A program made the translations under genes and the position numbers. The notes beneath the pieces are model-generated. The model ran no database searches. It saw nothing but the letters and a program-made list of their open reading frames with translations, and had not been told where the DNA came from. Positions 47,946 through 57,544 of a DNA stretch of 64,000 nucleotides are shown piece after piece. Each line of letters starts with the position of its first letter. Position 1 is the first letter of the stretch. The DNA is taken from NCBI RefSeq assembly GCF_007741495.1, contig NZ_CP036262.1, positions 1,674,001-1,738,000 of the forward strand, in the 5' to 3' direction. This DNA comes from Roseimaritima multifibrata. Its GTDB lineage: Bacteria; Planctomycetota; Planctomycetia; Pirellulales; Pirellulaceae.

Positions 47946-49065
47946 TGTCGGCTTTCGCTCGGGACGCGAAAAGAATAGGCAAAGAAGATCTGGCTCCCCT
48001 CGCCCGCAAAACAAGCTCCACCAAATCAAACAAAATGGCAGAGACCACGGAATGAGCTAGCTAAGGTTTCTTCCGCAACAAAGAGCTTGCTTAGGGGCGA
48101 GGGGAGCCAGGCTTTCAATTTCACGTCCCCCGCGAAAGGACGCCCCCCCTCCAGGGCGATTTCGCTCGGGACATGGAAAGAATAAGCAAAGAAAGTCTGG
48201 CTCCCCTCGCCCTCAAAACAAGCTCGCTTAAAAACAGGTTGGATATTGAATCAACGGTTCGCCAGCTAGTTCCTTTGAATGCGATTCAAAGGCTTGTTTT
48301 GGGGGAGAGGGGGCCGACAGAGGCAGGCAAGGGATGACATAGCCGCTTGAAATACGGGGCGTTATCTGGGTCTGCACTGCAAAATCGCCTCGCGGAAATT
48401 CCCCCCCCCCTCTCCCCCAGCCCCTCTCCCCCAAGCAAGCTCCGCCAAATCAAACGAAAAGGCAGAGACCACGGAATGAGCTAGCTAACGTTTCTTCCGC
48501 AACAAAGAGCTTGCTTAGGGGCGAGGGGAGCCAGATTTTCGTCCGTTATAAATTTCGCTTCCCCCGCGAAAGAACGCCCCCTCCAGGGCGCTTTCGCTCG
48601 GGACATGGAAAGAATAAGCAAAGAAAGTCTGGCTCCCCTCGCCCTCAAAACAAGCTCGCTTAAAAACAGGTTGGATATTGAATCAACGGTTCGCCAGCTA
48701 GTTCCGTTGAATGCGATTCAAAGGCTTGTTTTGGGGGAGAGGGGCTGGGGGAGAGGGGGCCGACAGAGGCAGGCAAGGGATGACATAACCGCTTGAAATG
48801 CGGGGCGTTATCGGGGCCTGCACTGCAAAATCGCCTCGCGGAAACCCGCCCTCTTCCCCCAAGCAAACGCCACCAAATCAAACGAAATGGCAGAGACCCG
48901 GAATGAGCTAGCTAAGATTTCTTCCGCAACAAAGAGCTTGCTTTGGGGCGAGGGGAGCCAGCCTTTCGTCCGTTATAAATTTCACGTCCCCCGCGAAAGG
49001 ACGCCCTACCATGCAGCTGCTTTCGCGGAACGAAAATCTGTAAGCTTTCTCCGCTTCCGATTAAA
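47946..49065. repeat. Composite repeat array, family C (array 2, 432-bp period)
   Basis: Two full units, starting AATAAGCAAAGAAAGTCTGG at 48181 and 48613 (period 432), are preceded by a shortened unit from about 47974. In the shortened unit the left arm joins directly to the sequence after the right arm at AAGCTC (48013-48018), which removes about 217 bases compared with the full unit. Each unit holds two inverted-arm pairs and the GCGAAAGNACGC palindrome. A poly-C run (48400-48411) sits in the second arm. The same unit occurs at 8060-8748. Confidence 0.92.
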
Positions 49066-49139
49066 TCGACGGTCCGTTGCCAGTGCGAATAAGTCCCCGG
49101 CGTAAGAGCTTCACTAACACCAGTTTGCCTCCATCGCGA

Positions 49140-49451
49140 TTACTGTTTATCCGCTGGCCCCATCAGTTCTTCGACGGCGCCCAGAATGCGGTCCTTAAAA
49201 GTGGTCATCGATGCGTCGCCAAGAAGTTGCGACTGGTTGTTTTGCATGATCGCCGCCGCGAGGGGGCGATGCTGCTGCCAGTCGCTTAATCCGAATGCTC
49301 GCACGTCGACGTACGGGTCGGTTAGGTTCTTGCTTAGTTTGGGGACGAAGTAGAAACCATCGGTGGTTCGCACCACGTGGTAGTGCATGGCGCCCCAGAG
49401 CAGTCCAGCCCCGCAGATCATCCCAAAGAAAAACGTGCTGATGCGACCCAT
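49140..49451 (-). CDS. Small protein with one N-terminal membrane helix, unknown function
   Basis: 103 residues; not recognised. Start ATG 49451 has GGGAG about 8 bases upstream. Residues 5-24 are hydrophobic (STFFFGMICGAGLLWGAMHY), a membrane anchor or uncleaved signal. Then HVVRTTDGFYFVPKLSKNLTDPYVDVR, a motif-like conserved segment, and a helical end (TTFKDRILGAVEELM). Size, anchor and the DGFYFVPK stretch match small conserved planctomycetal proteins. The part after the helix should face the periplasm. Single gene, flanked by the repeat array downstream and the peptide transporter upstream. Confidence 0.72.
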   Translation of the reverse strand: MGRISTFFFGMICGAGLLWGAMHYHVVRTTDGFYFVPKLSKNLTDPYVDVRAFGLSDWQQHRPLAAAIMQNNQSQLLGDASMTTFKDRILGAVEELMGPADKQ

Positions 49452-49634
49452 CTGGTAGGCTCCCGGTGAAAACGGCGGAAGGGATAAGCTGTAAAGCTAT
49501 CCATTCACGATTACGGTCATCGCCGCTGCCTGGTCCGGGGAAATCCAACCAGGTCAGCGGTCTAATGAATATGTACCGTCATCATTCCTTTGAGGGAAGA
49601 CGAACGCTGCCGGGGGGGCAGCAATCGGCCGCCT

Positions 49635-51635
49635 TTATTCGTCGCTATCAATCACGTCTTGGTGCATCCAAGCTTTCAGCCAAGGAGACAGCACCAAGCA
49701 GGCGATGCCCGATATCACCGCCGCGATCGCGATCTTGTAAAAGACATCGCCATAGATCATTACGGAGGTTAGCGGGATCGGGATTCCCGATTCGTCGCCC
49801 CCTTCGTTGGTGACGCCGGTGAACTGGGAGATGATGCCAGCTAGGTATTGGCTAAAGGCGGTTGCCAAGAACCAGCCACCCATGACCGTACTGACCAAGT
49901 GTTTGGGGCTAAGTTTGGTCATCGTCGATAGGCCGACAGGGCTCAGGCAAAGTTCGCCGGTGGTGTGAAGCAGGTAGCCGAGGACAAGCCAGCTAATGGA
50001 AACCATCCCGCGCGAGTCCGCGTTGATCGCCCCCATCCAAAGGGCTCCAAACCCGAGGCCCAATTGAATCAGGCCCAATGCAAATTTGACCGGGGAACTG
50101 GGGTCGGCATTCCGTTCGCCTAGTTTGCTCCAGAGGTATGCAAACGGCAGTCCGAATAGGAGGATGAAAATCGCGTTTAACGCTTGGAAACTGCTGGTTG
50201 CCAATTCGCTATTGCGGCCCGCGATCGCCATTTCTTGTTCGATATGCTCTTCGGTGATGGTCCAGGCAATCGTGAAGTTTGGATCCTTGTTCTCTTCCCG
50301 AAGCTTGTTTAGATCGGTCATCGTGAAGGCCGAATCGCCGTGCGTCAGGCCAAGCTGTTCCTGAGTCGGTTGCAAGTCGATCGTTTTGCCTAGCATATCG
50401 CTGGTGACGACTTGTCCATTGGCGATGCGGTCAACGTTGCGGTCGGTGAAGTTGCTGATGCTGCTGCCCGCTTGCTCAAAGAAGGCGAAGAAGAGCATCT
50501 GGAAGAAAATCAGGATCAGGGCGACGATCATCCGGTGCCGTCCGATGGTTCCCAGGCGAAAGGTTTCGCGGAGCAGGTAGCCAAACGAGAGGAGTCCGAT
50601 AACCGTTAGGACCAGGCCTGCTGGCTTGGAGACTTCACCGGCTAAGATGGAGGCTGTGTAGCCGAGCGGTCCATAGCTAGCGATCTTTTCAACGGTTTCC
50701 GACGAGATCAGTTGGTAGGATTGCCCGCTTTCGGTAAACGGAGAGAGCCCGGACACAAGGAGTGCAAAAACCGGGATCGCGATGACAATTCCCACTCCAA
50801 GGCCCCACATTCGATTGGGGGTAAGGGCTCCTTCTGGAGGATTTCCCACATGGCTGGGTAAACCGCCTCGACCGAGGGCGAAACAGGCGATGATTCCTGC
50901 AATCAGCAGTCCGACGGCGACAAAAATATTGACGGCGATTGCCAGTGGATTGTCAGGGGTGAAAAAGATCAGGCTGCCCGCGGTCACGATTGCCCCGCCT
51001 CCGACCAGCAGTTGAGAAATCAGGTTGGGCATCACAAAGACCGCCAACCCGACCATCATTCCGATCGTGGCGACTCCAAATCCCCAGTGCCAGCCGTACG
51101 TTTCGCCTAGATATCCGCACAGCAGGGGGCTCATCGCAGCCCCCAGGTTGATTCCCATGTAAAAAATCGTGAATCCGCCGTCACGCTTTTTGCTCCCCGC
51201 GGGATAGAGGGCACCGACGGTTGTCGAGATGTTTGGCTTGAAAAAGCCGTTCCCGGTGATCAGCAACGCGAGGGCAAAGAAGAATGGCCAGGGGCTTTCG
51301 ATGGTCATCAACAGATGCCCCATCGCCATCAGGATGCCCCCGATGATCACGGCCCTTCGTTGACCGAGCAGGCGGTCGGCCAGCAAACCTCCAATAAATG
51401 GAGTCATGTAAACCAGCGCGGTGTAGGCTCCGTACACTGTGTAGGCCTGGGCGTCCCCGTATTTAAGGAACCCCTTGATCATGTACAGGACGAGAAGAGC
51501 TCGCATCCCGTAGTATGAAAATCGTTCCCACATTTCAACAAAGAAAAGTGTGAACAGGCCAACAGGGTGCCCAAATAGGGTTGCGGAATCGGACGCGGAT
51601 TCATTCGGCGTCGGAAGGCTAGCATCAGTGCTCAT
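49635..51635 (-). CDS. POT/PTR-family proton-dependent oligopeptide transporter
   Basis: 666 residues from ATG 51635; the longer frame lacks membrane sequence. The POT signature ExxERFxYYGMR is visible as EMWERFSYYGMRALL in helix 1, and GADRLLGQRRAV-type loop 2-3 and GNGFFKPNIST in helix 4 follow. About 14 membrane helices. A soluble insert near residues 400-470 (DRNVDRIANGQVV, SAFTMTDLNKLREENKDP) is longer than in E. coli DtpA (about 500 residues), as in other planctomycetes. It imports di- and tripeptides with protons. Single gene, divergent from the RluA gene; substrate inferred from the family. Confidence 0.93.
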   Translation of the reverse strand: MSTDASLPTPNESASDSATLFGHPVGLFTLFFVEMWERFSYYGMRALLVLYMIKGFLKYGDAQAYTVYGAYTALVYMTPFIGGLLADRLLGQRRAVIIGGILMAMGHLLMTIESPWPFFFALALLITGNGFFKPNISTTVGALYPAGSKKRDGGFTIFYMGINLGAAMSPLLCGYLGETYGWHWGFGVATIGMMVGLAVFVMPNLISQLLVGGGAIVTAGSLIFFTPDNPLAIAVNIFVAVGLLIAGIIACFALGRGGLPSHVGNPPEGALTPNRMWGLGVGIVIAIPVFALLVSGLSPFTESGQSYQLISSETVEKIASYGPLGYTASILAGEVSKPAGLVLTVIGLLSFGYLLRETFRLGTIGRHRMIVALILIFFQMLFFAFFEQAGSSISNFTDRNVDRIANGQVVTSDMLGKTIDLQPTQEQLGLTHGDSAFTMTDLNKLREENKDPNFTIAWTITEEHIEQEMAIAGRNSELATSSFQALNAIFILLFGLPFAYLWSKLGERNADPSSPVKFALGLIQLGLGFGALWMGAINADSRGMVSISWLVLGYLLHTTGELCLSPVGLSTMTKLSPKHLVSTVMGGWFLATAFSQYLAGIISQFTGVTNEGGDESGIPIPLTSVMIYGDVFYKIAIAAVISGIACLVLSPWLKAWMHQDVIDSDE

Positions 51636-51796
51636 GGACGTTCGTTTCCCCGCAGCCGCCTGCGGTCCCAAGGGAGGAGAATCAATGGCTGGCCTGGTCA
51701 TCTGGCCTATTTGCGTCTCCCATAATGGCCTTCGTGAGCAGCCCCTTCAAGCCATCCACACGATTATCGAGTTAGGATGGCCCTTGTGATCATTTA

Positions 51797-52771
51797 ATGG
51801 CTACCCCAGACTACCTGTTTCCAATCTCTTTCTTGCAGCCGTGCCGACCTATGCCGATTTCGAACCTTTCCCTGACGGTTGAACCTGAACAAGCTGGTCG
51901 AGTCGATTTGATCGTGCGACAGATGACAAATACCTCTCGCAGCCAAGTCCGTGGGATGGTGGACCATGGCTGTGTCTCGGTCAATAAAGTTCTCTGCAAG
52001 TCGCTGGGGCGAACGGTTTCGGTAGGCGATGTTGTTGAAGTCAAGTACGACCCCGCACAACGTTACCACGAGAAGAAAAAACGCTGGGATGACCGAGCGT
52101 TTACTATGGTTTTTGAAGATGATCATCTGATTGTGGTCGATAAAACGGCGGGGGTTTTGACTGTCCCGACCCCCAAGGCGGAAAGCAATACCTTGGTCGA
52201 TCGAGTCTCGTCTTACATCAGTTTTTCACGTAGCAAACGAGAGGCGTGTGTCATTCACCGTCTGGACCGTGACGTCAGTGGGCTGCTGGTTTTTGGGAAA
52301 CACCAAGGGGTCGCCGACCGATTGATCGAACAGTTCAAGCAGCGTAAGCCCGAGCGGCTTTACGCAGCCCTGGTTGCCGGAGTCGTGAAAGCGGACGAGG
52401 GAACGATGGAGGCTCACTTGGCGACCGGTAAGAATTTGGACCGATTTATCGCCGCCGAGTCAAAAGATACCGAACGGGCGATTACGCATTTCAAAGTCTT
52501 AAAGCGAATGTCGGATACGACGCTGGTCGAAGCCCGCTTGGAAACGGGCAAACGAAATCAGATTCGTGTTCAGTTCGCCCATGCCGGTCACCCGGTTCTT
52601 GGCGACCCTCGGTATCGAACCGAGCAAGCCGCCCATCCGGGTTGGGCACGCAAGCGAATCGCCCTGCATGCGAAAACCTTGGGATTTTTTCATCCCCTCA
52701 CCGGTGAAGAAGTCCGGTTTGAAGCTCCGATCCCCTCGACAATGAAAAAGTTTATGATTGCGAATCGGTAG
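51797..52771 (+). CDS. RluA-family rRNA/tRNA pseudouridine synthase
   Basis: 324 residues from ATG 51797; ATG 51851 gives a 306-residue protein that begins just before the S4 domain, and neither has a clear ribosome site. S4 RNA-binding domain at about 23-85; catalytic Asp157 in HRLDRDVSGLLVF, with the neighbouring ERLYAALVAG and GKRNQIRVQFAHAGHPVLGD family motifs. It isomerises uridine in rRNA or tRNA. Subclass (RluC, RluD or other) is undecided. Its 3' end overlaps the RND gene on the opposite strand by 20 bases. Confidence 0.92.
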   Translation: MATPDYLFPISFLQPCRPMPISNLSLTVEPEQAGRVDLIVRQMTNTSRSQVRGMVDHGCVSVNKVLCKSLGRTVSVGDVVEVKYDPAQRYHEKKKRWDDRAFTMVFEDDHLIVVDKTAGVLTVPTPKAESNTLVDRVSSYISFSRSKREACVIHRLDRDVSGLLVFGKHQGVADRLIEQFKQRKPERLYAALVAGVVKADEGTMEAHLATGKNLDRFIAAESKDTERAITHFKVLKRMSDTTLVEARLETGKRNQIRVQFAHAGHPVLGDPRYRTEQAAHPGWARKRIALHAKTLGFFHPLTGEEVRFEAPIPSTMKKFMIANR

Positions 52772-55700
52772 CCGCAGGTAATGCGGCGGGCTGTTCCTGC
52801 GACGAACGCCGGAACAGGTTCTGAAAGTCGTCGAAAAACGTGTACAGCACAGGGATCGCTACCAGCGTCAGGACCAACGACAAGGTCTGTCCCCCCGCAG
52901 CCAGGACCGCGATCGAACGTCGCTCTTCGGCGCCCGGTCCCGTCGCAATTAACAGCGGCAGCAAACCGGCGACAAACGACATCGTGGTCATCAAGATCGG
53001 TCGAAGTCGGTCTCGGTTTGCCTGCATGATCGCTTGATGACGTGGGATCCCATCGCGACGCAGGCCGTTGGTATGATCGACCTGGAGGATCGCGGCCTTC
53101 TTCACCACGCCAAACAGAACCAGGATCCCCAGGGCAGAGTACAGGTTTAGTGTTTCGCCGCCCCAGTACAAGCTAAGCAGCCCAAACGGGATCGCCAGCG
53201 GCAGCGACAGCAGGATGATCAGCGGATAAACCAGGTTTTCATACTGTGCTGCCAAAACGATGTACATGAACACAAAGGAGAGCATGAACATCCAGCCGAA
53301 ATCGGATAGCGTTCGCTCCAGTTCGCGGCCTCCGCCTAAGACTTGGCCGTTGAATCCCACCGGCATGCCGATCTCTTCGGCCGCCGCCTTGATGGCTTCG
53401 ATTCGGTCGCCCAACGCGTAGCCATCGGAGATGTTTGCACGGACCGATACCATTCGTTGTCGGCTTAAGCGATCGATTCGCGAAGCCGATTCGCTGAATT
53501 CAAACTGAACGACATTGTCGATCCGAGTTAGCGACGTGGCGGGGGCGGAATCGTCATCTTGGCCGTCGGTGCTGCCACCGTTGCCGCGGACGTAAAGCCT
53601 TGAAATCGATTCGGCGCTGTTGCGGTCAAACCCGATCAGTCGCAGTTCGACGTCGTACGCATCACCGGCCGTTCGGTCCAGGTAACGGGAGACACGATCG
53701 TCACCTCCAACGGCAACTCGCAGCGTGTCGGCGATCTCGCGAACTTCCACGCCCAGATTGGCAGCGCGTTCTCTGTCGATCTGAACAAGCATTTCAGGGT
53801 TGTCTAATTGAAGCGTCGAGTAGACGTCGACCAGCCCCGGAATCTCTTTCGCTCGTTCACGCATCTTGTTGCTGAATTCTAGCAATAGGTCGGCGTCGGG
53901 ACCGGTGATCGCATAGTCAATGTCAACGGGAGCCCCCTGCCGAAGCGAGGTGAGATTGCGAACCGACAGCCGCAGGTTGGGGATGACCTTTAGTTTGTTG
54001 CGGATCTCGGTCATTTTGTCGCGTTGAGTGTAGTTCCCGCGCCACGCCGATGCTGGGTCACCCTTTAGCAGCCCATGCCAGAGCCGGGTGAACGAGAAGG
54101 AACGTTCGCGGCTATCGACCAATTGCACATACAAACCCGCTCGATTGACGTCTCCGAAACTGCGCGTCCCGACGGTGGTCAGAACCGTTTTCACTCCTTC
54201 CACCTTAAACAGTTTTTCTTCGATGCGATCGATCGTTTCACGCATCGTCGAAAGGCTGGCTCCCTGCTTCGCTTCGGCGCGAATTTCGAATTCCGATTCG
54301 TCGACGTTGAGCGGGATATAGTCGCGGGCGACCATTTTGCTAAGCGGGTAATTCGACGCGATGACAGCGATCACAACGACCAATACCAACCATCGCAAAC
54401 GCAGCGATTTGGCCAGCAGCCATAGGTAACTTCCTTCGATCCAGTGATAGACGCCCCCTCGCGACTTTGGAGTCGCCCCGGTCTGGGTTTGAGGGCGAAG
54501 CAGCTTGCTGCACATCATCGGCGTCAGTGAGAAACTGACCAGCATCGAAATCAGAATTGCGACCGTTGCGGTCACGCCAAACTGGAATAGCAGACGCCCC
54601 GTAACGCTGGATAGAAACGAAACGGGTAAGAACACAATCACCAAAGAAAGCGTGGTAGCCAGCACGGCCAAGCCAATCTCTTTGGTCCCCAGCACGGCAG
54701 CGGTACGCGGATCCATCCCCTTTTCTTCGATGCAGTGAAAGATGTTTTCTAAGACCACAATCGCATCGTCGATGACCACGCCCACCATCAACACCAGTGC
54801 CAGCATGGTCACATTGTTCAACGTGAATCCAAACATCCGCATGAATGCGAAGGTTGCAATGATCGAAGTCGGGATCGCGACGGCAGCGATCACTGTCGAC
54901 CGCCAGGACCGCATGAACAGCAGTACCGTCAAGCAGGCCAAGATGCTTCCCGAAACTAAGTGCCGTTCGATTTCATGGAGGGCTTCGACGATATATCGTG
55001 ACTGGTCTTGGATGATTTCGACCTGCACGTCGTCGGGCAAAAGGTCTTGGCAGCGCGGCAGCAGTTCCTTCACTCCGGCGATCACCGCCACCGTGTTCTG
55101 CCCGGATTGACGCTGGACTTCTAAAACGACGGCCGGTTCGCCGTTCAGTCTGGCAAGCGTGCGGACCTCTTTGGTGCTGTCGGTAACCGCGCCTAAATCG
55201 CTTAGCCGGATCGGCGTCCCATCGACGGTGTCAACGACCAGGTTGGAAAAGTCTCGCGAATCGGCAACTCGGCCAAGGGTCCGCAACGCACGTTCCCTGG
55301 GGCCCTCGTCGACGCGTCCACCGGGGACTTCCGCGTTCTGTTTCTGTAAAGCTTCGTGGACTTGCAGGATTGAAATCTGGTGGGCCGCCAGTCGCGATGC
55401 ATCGATGTCAACCTGGACCGCGCGGTCGGCTGCTCCGGCGATCTGGACTTCACCAACCCCACGCGACGATTCGATCACGTTTTTGACATAGCGGTCGGCC
55501 AGGACAAACAGTTCGCGAGATGTCCGCGGTCCGGAGACCGCCAGCGTCATGATCGGCGAGGAATCGAGGTCCTGTTTCTGGACAATCGGAGGATCGATTC
55601 CTGGCGGCAATTGATTGCGCACACTGGCAACGGCATCTCGGACATCCTGGATGGCGGCGTCGATGTCGCGGTCCAGTTCCACGGTGACAATAACAAACGC

Positions 55701-55967
55701 ACGGCCATCGGCCGAAATCGAACGGAGTTCATCAATCCCGGCGACCGTTGCGACCGCGTCTTCGATCACGGAACTGACCTCCGATTCCACCTCTTCAGCG
55801 GCGGCTCCGGGATAGGTCGTGCGAATATAGATCTGGGGGAGATCCATATTGGGAAATCGATCGACGCCAAGCTGTGGAAACGCGACTAACCCTGCGACCA
55901 CAAAAGCGGTCATCAGCATCAGTGCGAATACGGGCCGTTTTACGCAAACATCGGCAAGCCAATACAA
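52752..55967 (-). CDS. RND efflux permease (HAE-1/AcrB type)
   Basis: 1071 residues, complete. Twelve membrane helices in two repeats with two large periplasmic loops. The start MYWLADVCVKRPVFALMLM and the helix 4 proton-relay pair (VIDDAIVVLENIF) are typical, as are the helix 10 Lys (GVVKKAAILQVDH) and the helix 11-12 region. In the periplasm it forms a trimer that takes up substrates and passes them to an outer-membrane channel. No heavy-metal (CzcA/CusA) motif was noted; drug, solvent or lipid export is more likely but open. The adaptor gene lies 18 bases upstream on the same strand. Confidence 0.95.
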   Translation of the reverse strand: MYWLADVCVKRPVFALMLMTAFVVAGLVAFPQLGVDRFPNMDLPQIYIRTTYPGAAAEEVESEVSSVIEDAVATVAGIDELRSISADGRAFVIVTVELDRDIDAAIQDVRDAVASVRNQLPPGIDPPIVQKQDLDSSPIMTLAVSGPRTSRELFVLADRYVKNVIESSRGVGEVQIAGAADRAVQVDIDASRLAAHQISILQVHEALQKQNAEVPGGRVDEGPRERALRTLGRVADSRDFSNLVVDTVDGTPIRLSDLGAVTDSTKEVRTLARLNGEPAVVLEVQRQSGQNTVAVIAGVKELLPRCQDLLPDDVQVEIIQDQSRYIVEALHEIERHLVSGSILACLTVLLFMRSWRSTVIAAVAIPTSIIATFAFMRMFGFTLNNVTMLALVLMVGVVIDDAIVVLENIFHCIEEKGMDPRTAAVLGTKEIGLAVLATTLSLVIVFLPVSFLSSVTGRLLFQFGVTATVAILISMLVSFSLTPMMCSKLLRPQTQTGATPKSRGGVYHWIEGSYLWLLAKSLRLRWLVLVVVIAVIASNYPLSKMVARDYIPLNVDESEFEIRAEAKQGASLSTMRETIDRIEEKLFKVEGVKTVLTTVGTRSFGDVNRAGLYVQLVDSRERSFSFTRLWHGLLKGDPASAWRGNYTQRDKMTEIRNKLKVIPNLRLSVRNLTSLRQGAPVDIDYAITGPDADLLLEFSNKMRERAKEIPGLVDVYSTLQLDNPEMLVQIDRERAANLGVEVREIADTLRVAVGGDDRVSRYLDRTAGDAYDVELRLIGFDRNSAESISRLYVRGNGGSTDGQDDDSAPATSLTRIDNVVQFEFSESASRIDRLSRQRMVSVRANISDGYALGDRIEAIKAAAEEIGMPVGFNGQVLGGGRELERTLSDFGWMFMLSFVFMYIVLAAQYENLVYPLIILLSLPLAIPFGLLSLYWGGETLNLYSALGILVLFGVVKKAAILQVDHTNGLRRDGIPRHQAIMQANRDRLRPILMTTMSFVAGLLPLLIATGPGAEERRSIAVLAAGGQTLSLVLTLVAIPVLYTFFDDFQNLFRRSSQEQPAALPAATDSQS

Positions 55968-55985
55968 GGGACGCTACCTCAAGGT

Positions 55986-57275
55986 TCAGGGTGCCGGTTG
56001 GGAAACGGGGTGGATCTTCGTTTGAATTTCCTGGATGCGGGCAACCTGTCCGTTGCTCGCATCACTCAAGATGATGTCTCCCTCCGCTAAACCTTGGAGG
56101 ATCAATCGGTTTTCATCCGCTTCCGCGGTGTCGTGTAAAGATTGCCGTTTGGCGGTCAGCACGGTCTGTTCGCGGGCGACTCCGTCAACAACCTTCCAGA
56201 CTTTTTCGGCTCCAGCAAAAAGCGAAACGGCCGAAGCTGGAATCACCAAGGCGGTGGCGTCAGGATCCACGATGACCTCCGCTTTCGCGAACAGGCCCGT
56301 CCGCAAGGCGTGCGATTTGTTTTCGATTTCGGCTTCGAATAATAACGCTCGGCTGGAGGCATCCAGGCCAGGACTGATCCGCGTGATCGTGGCCATTTTG
56401 GGCGTGGGAATCGATTCGATTTTCAGCCGTACTTGCTGACCCGTCTTCAACGCCTGAGCGTACCGTTCGGGCACGGTGCCGCGAAAGCGAAGCGGGTCGG
56501 TACGGACCACGGTCGCCAGTGTCGTTCCGACCGCCACATAGGTTCCTGGCGCAACGTTGCGTGAGAGGACAAGCCCGTCCAGAGGGGAGCGAATGATCGC
56601 GTCTTGTTGCCGCTGTAGGGCGAGCGAAAGTTCGGCTTGGCGGACTCCGATCAGAGCGATCTTTTCTTGCACACTGTTTAAAGAGGATGCGTATCGAGCG
56701 GCAGCTACCTGCTCGAGTGCAAGGTTTAGGTCATATTCACTTAGCGAAATCGCATTCTGGTCTCGGAGGTCTTCGGCTCGCGATAGTTTGCTTTTGGCTT
56801 CCATCCACATCGCTCGCTCCTGTCGGACAGGGGGCGATTTTTCGGGGTCTAAGCCGGAGACGGGGTCCTCGCTGCGGAGTCCGACTGCGGACCTAGCCTG
56901 CTGCAGTTGTGCTTCGGCTTGAGCGACGCCCAGATCAAATTCCTCAGGTGCTAAGGTGACCAGAGGGTCGCCCGCACGAACTTCTCCACCCAGGTCCACA
57001 TGGACCTCCGCGACACGCCCAGCAACCTTTGCGCCTAGGACTGTTTGCTCGTCGGGAAAAAGACTCCCCTGACTTTGGACGATCACCGGCCAAGGAGCCT
57101 GAGTGACGGTCATCACTTCGGCCTCCATAACCTCCAACTCTTTCTCCGAAGCATCGCTTTGTTCGTTCGCCGGTTCGCCGCAGCCAGCAAGACTTAGCAG
57201 ACTGCCAGCGACGCAAAGCCACGCAAATATTGGACGCACTCCCCACAGGGGCATACGGGAACTGGTTTTCCACAT
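55986..57275 (-). CDS. RND periplasmic adaptor lipoprotein (MFP)
   Basis: 429 residues; start at 57275 or the in-frame ATG at 57254. A lipobox (SLLSLAGC, Cys about 32) marks a lipoprotein anchored to the membrane. Barrel, lipoyl and coiled-coil hairpin segments: LGAKVAGRVAEVHVDLGGEV near 81-100, a hairpin at about 115-215 (RAEDLRDQNAISLSEYDLNL), and IIRSPLDGLVLSRNVAPGTYV after it. The C-terminal part binds the permease (MALVIPASAVSLF). First gene of the two-gene operon. No outer-membrane channel gene is in the window. Confidence 0.93.
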   Translation of the reverse strand: MWKTSSRMPLWGVRPIFAWLCVAGSLLSLAGCGEPANEQSDASEKELEVMEAEVMTVTQAPWPVIVQSQGSLFPDEQTVLGAKVAGRVAEVHVDLGGEVRAGDPLVTLAPEEFDLGVAQAEAQLQQARSAVGLRSEDPVSGLDPEKSPPVRQERAMWMEAKSKLSRAEDLRDQNAISLSEYDLNLALEQVAAARYASSLNSVQEKIALIGVRQAELSLALQRQQDAIIRSPLDGLVLSRNVAPGTYVAVGTTLATVVRTDPLRFRGTVPERYAQALKTGQQVRLKIESIPTPKMATITRISPGLDASSRALLFEAEIENKSHALRTGLFAKAEVIVDPDATALVIPASAVSLFAGAEKVWKVVDGVAREQTVLTAKRQSLHDTAEADENRLILQGLAEGDIILSDASNGQVARIQEIQTKIHPVSQPAP

Positions 57276-57463
57276 GAGGTGAGATCAAAAGGTGGGACAG
57301 AGTCGTTCGCGGCATCGACTCATCGGACGGTGGGAGGCCTATTGGAGTCTCTGCGGTGGCGGTTGTCAAGTTTTTAATAACGCGGCTTGAGCCGGTTGGC
57401 TTTTATACACTTTCGCTTTGCATACGAGCCTCTTTGTCTCCACTTTTCCGAAAGCGTTTCGCA

Positions 57464-57499
57464 ACAAAAAACCGATCGGTGTTTTGCACCGATCGGTTT
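57464..57499 (-). terminator. Intrinsic terminator of the Met-repeat operon
   Basis: Arms 57469-57481 and 57487-57499 form a 13-bp stem with a 5-base loop; on the minus strand it ends in TTTTTTGTTG (57469-57462 read as A-rich on plus). It lies about 46 bases after the stop of the 57545 gene. On the plus strand it also has a TTTC-ATTTTTT tail. Confidence 0.9.
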
Positions 57500-57544
57500 C
57501 ATTTTTTAGCGGGGAGCCGCCTCTGGGGCGGTTTTTAGGAAATG

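Noticed and set aside
48181-49065. CRISPR-like array
   Set aside because: The repeat period is about 432 bases with long composite units; there are no short identical repeats with unique spacers and no cas gene.
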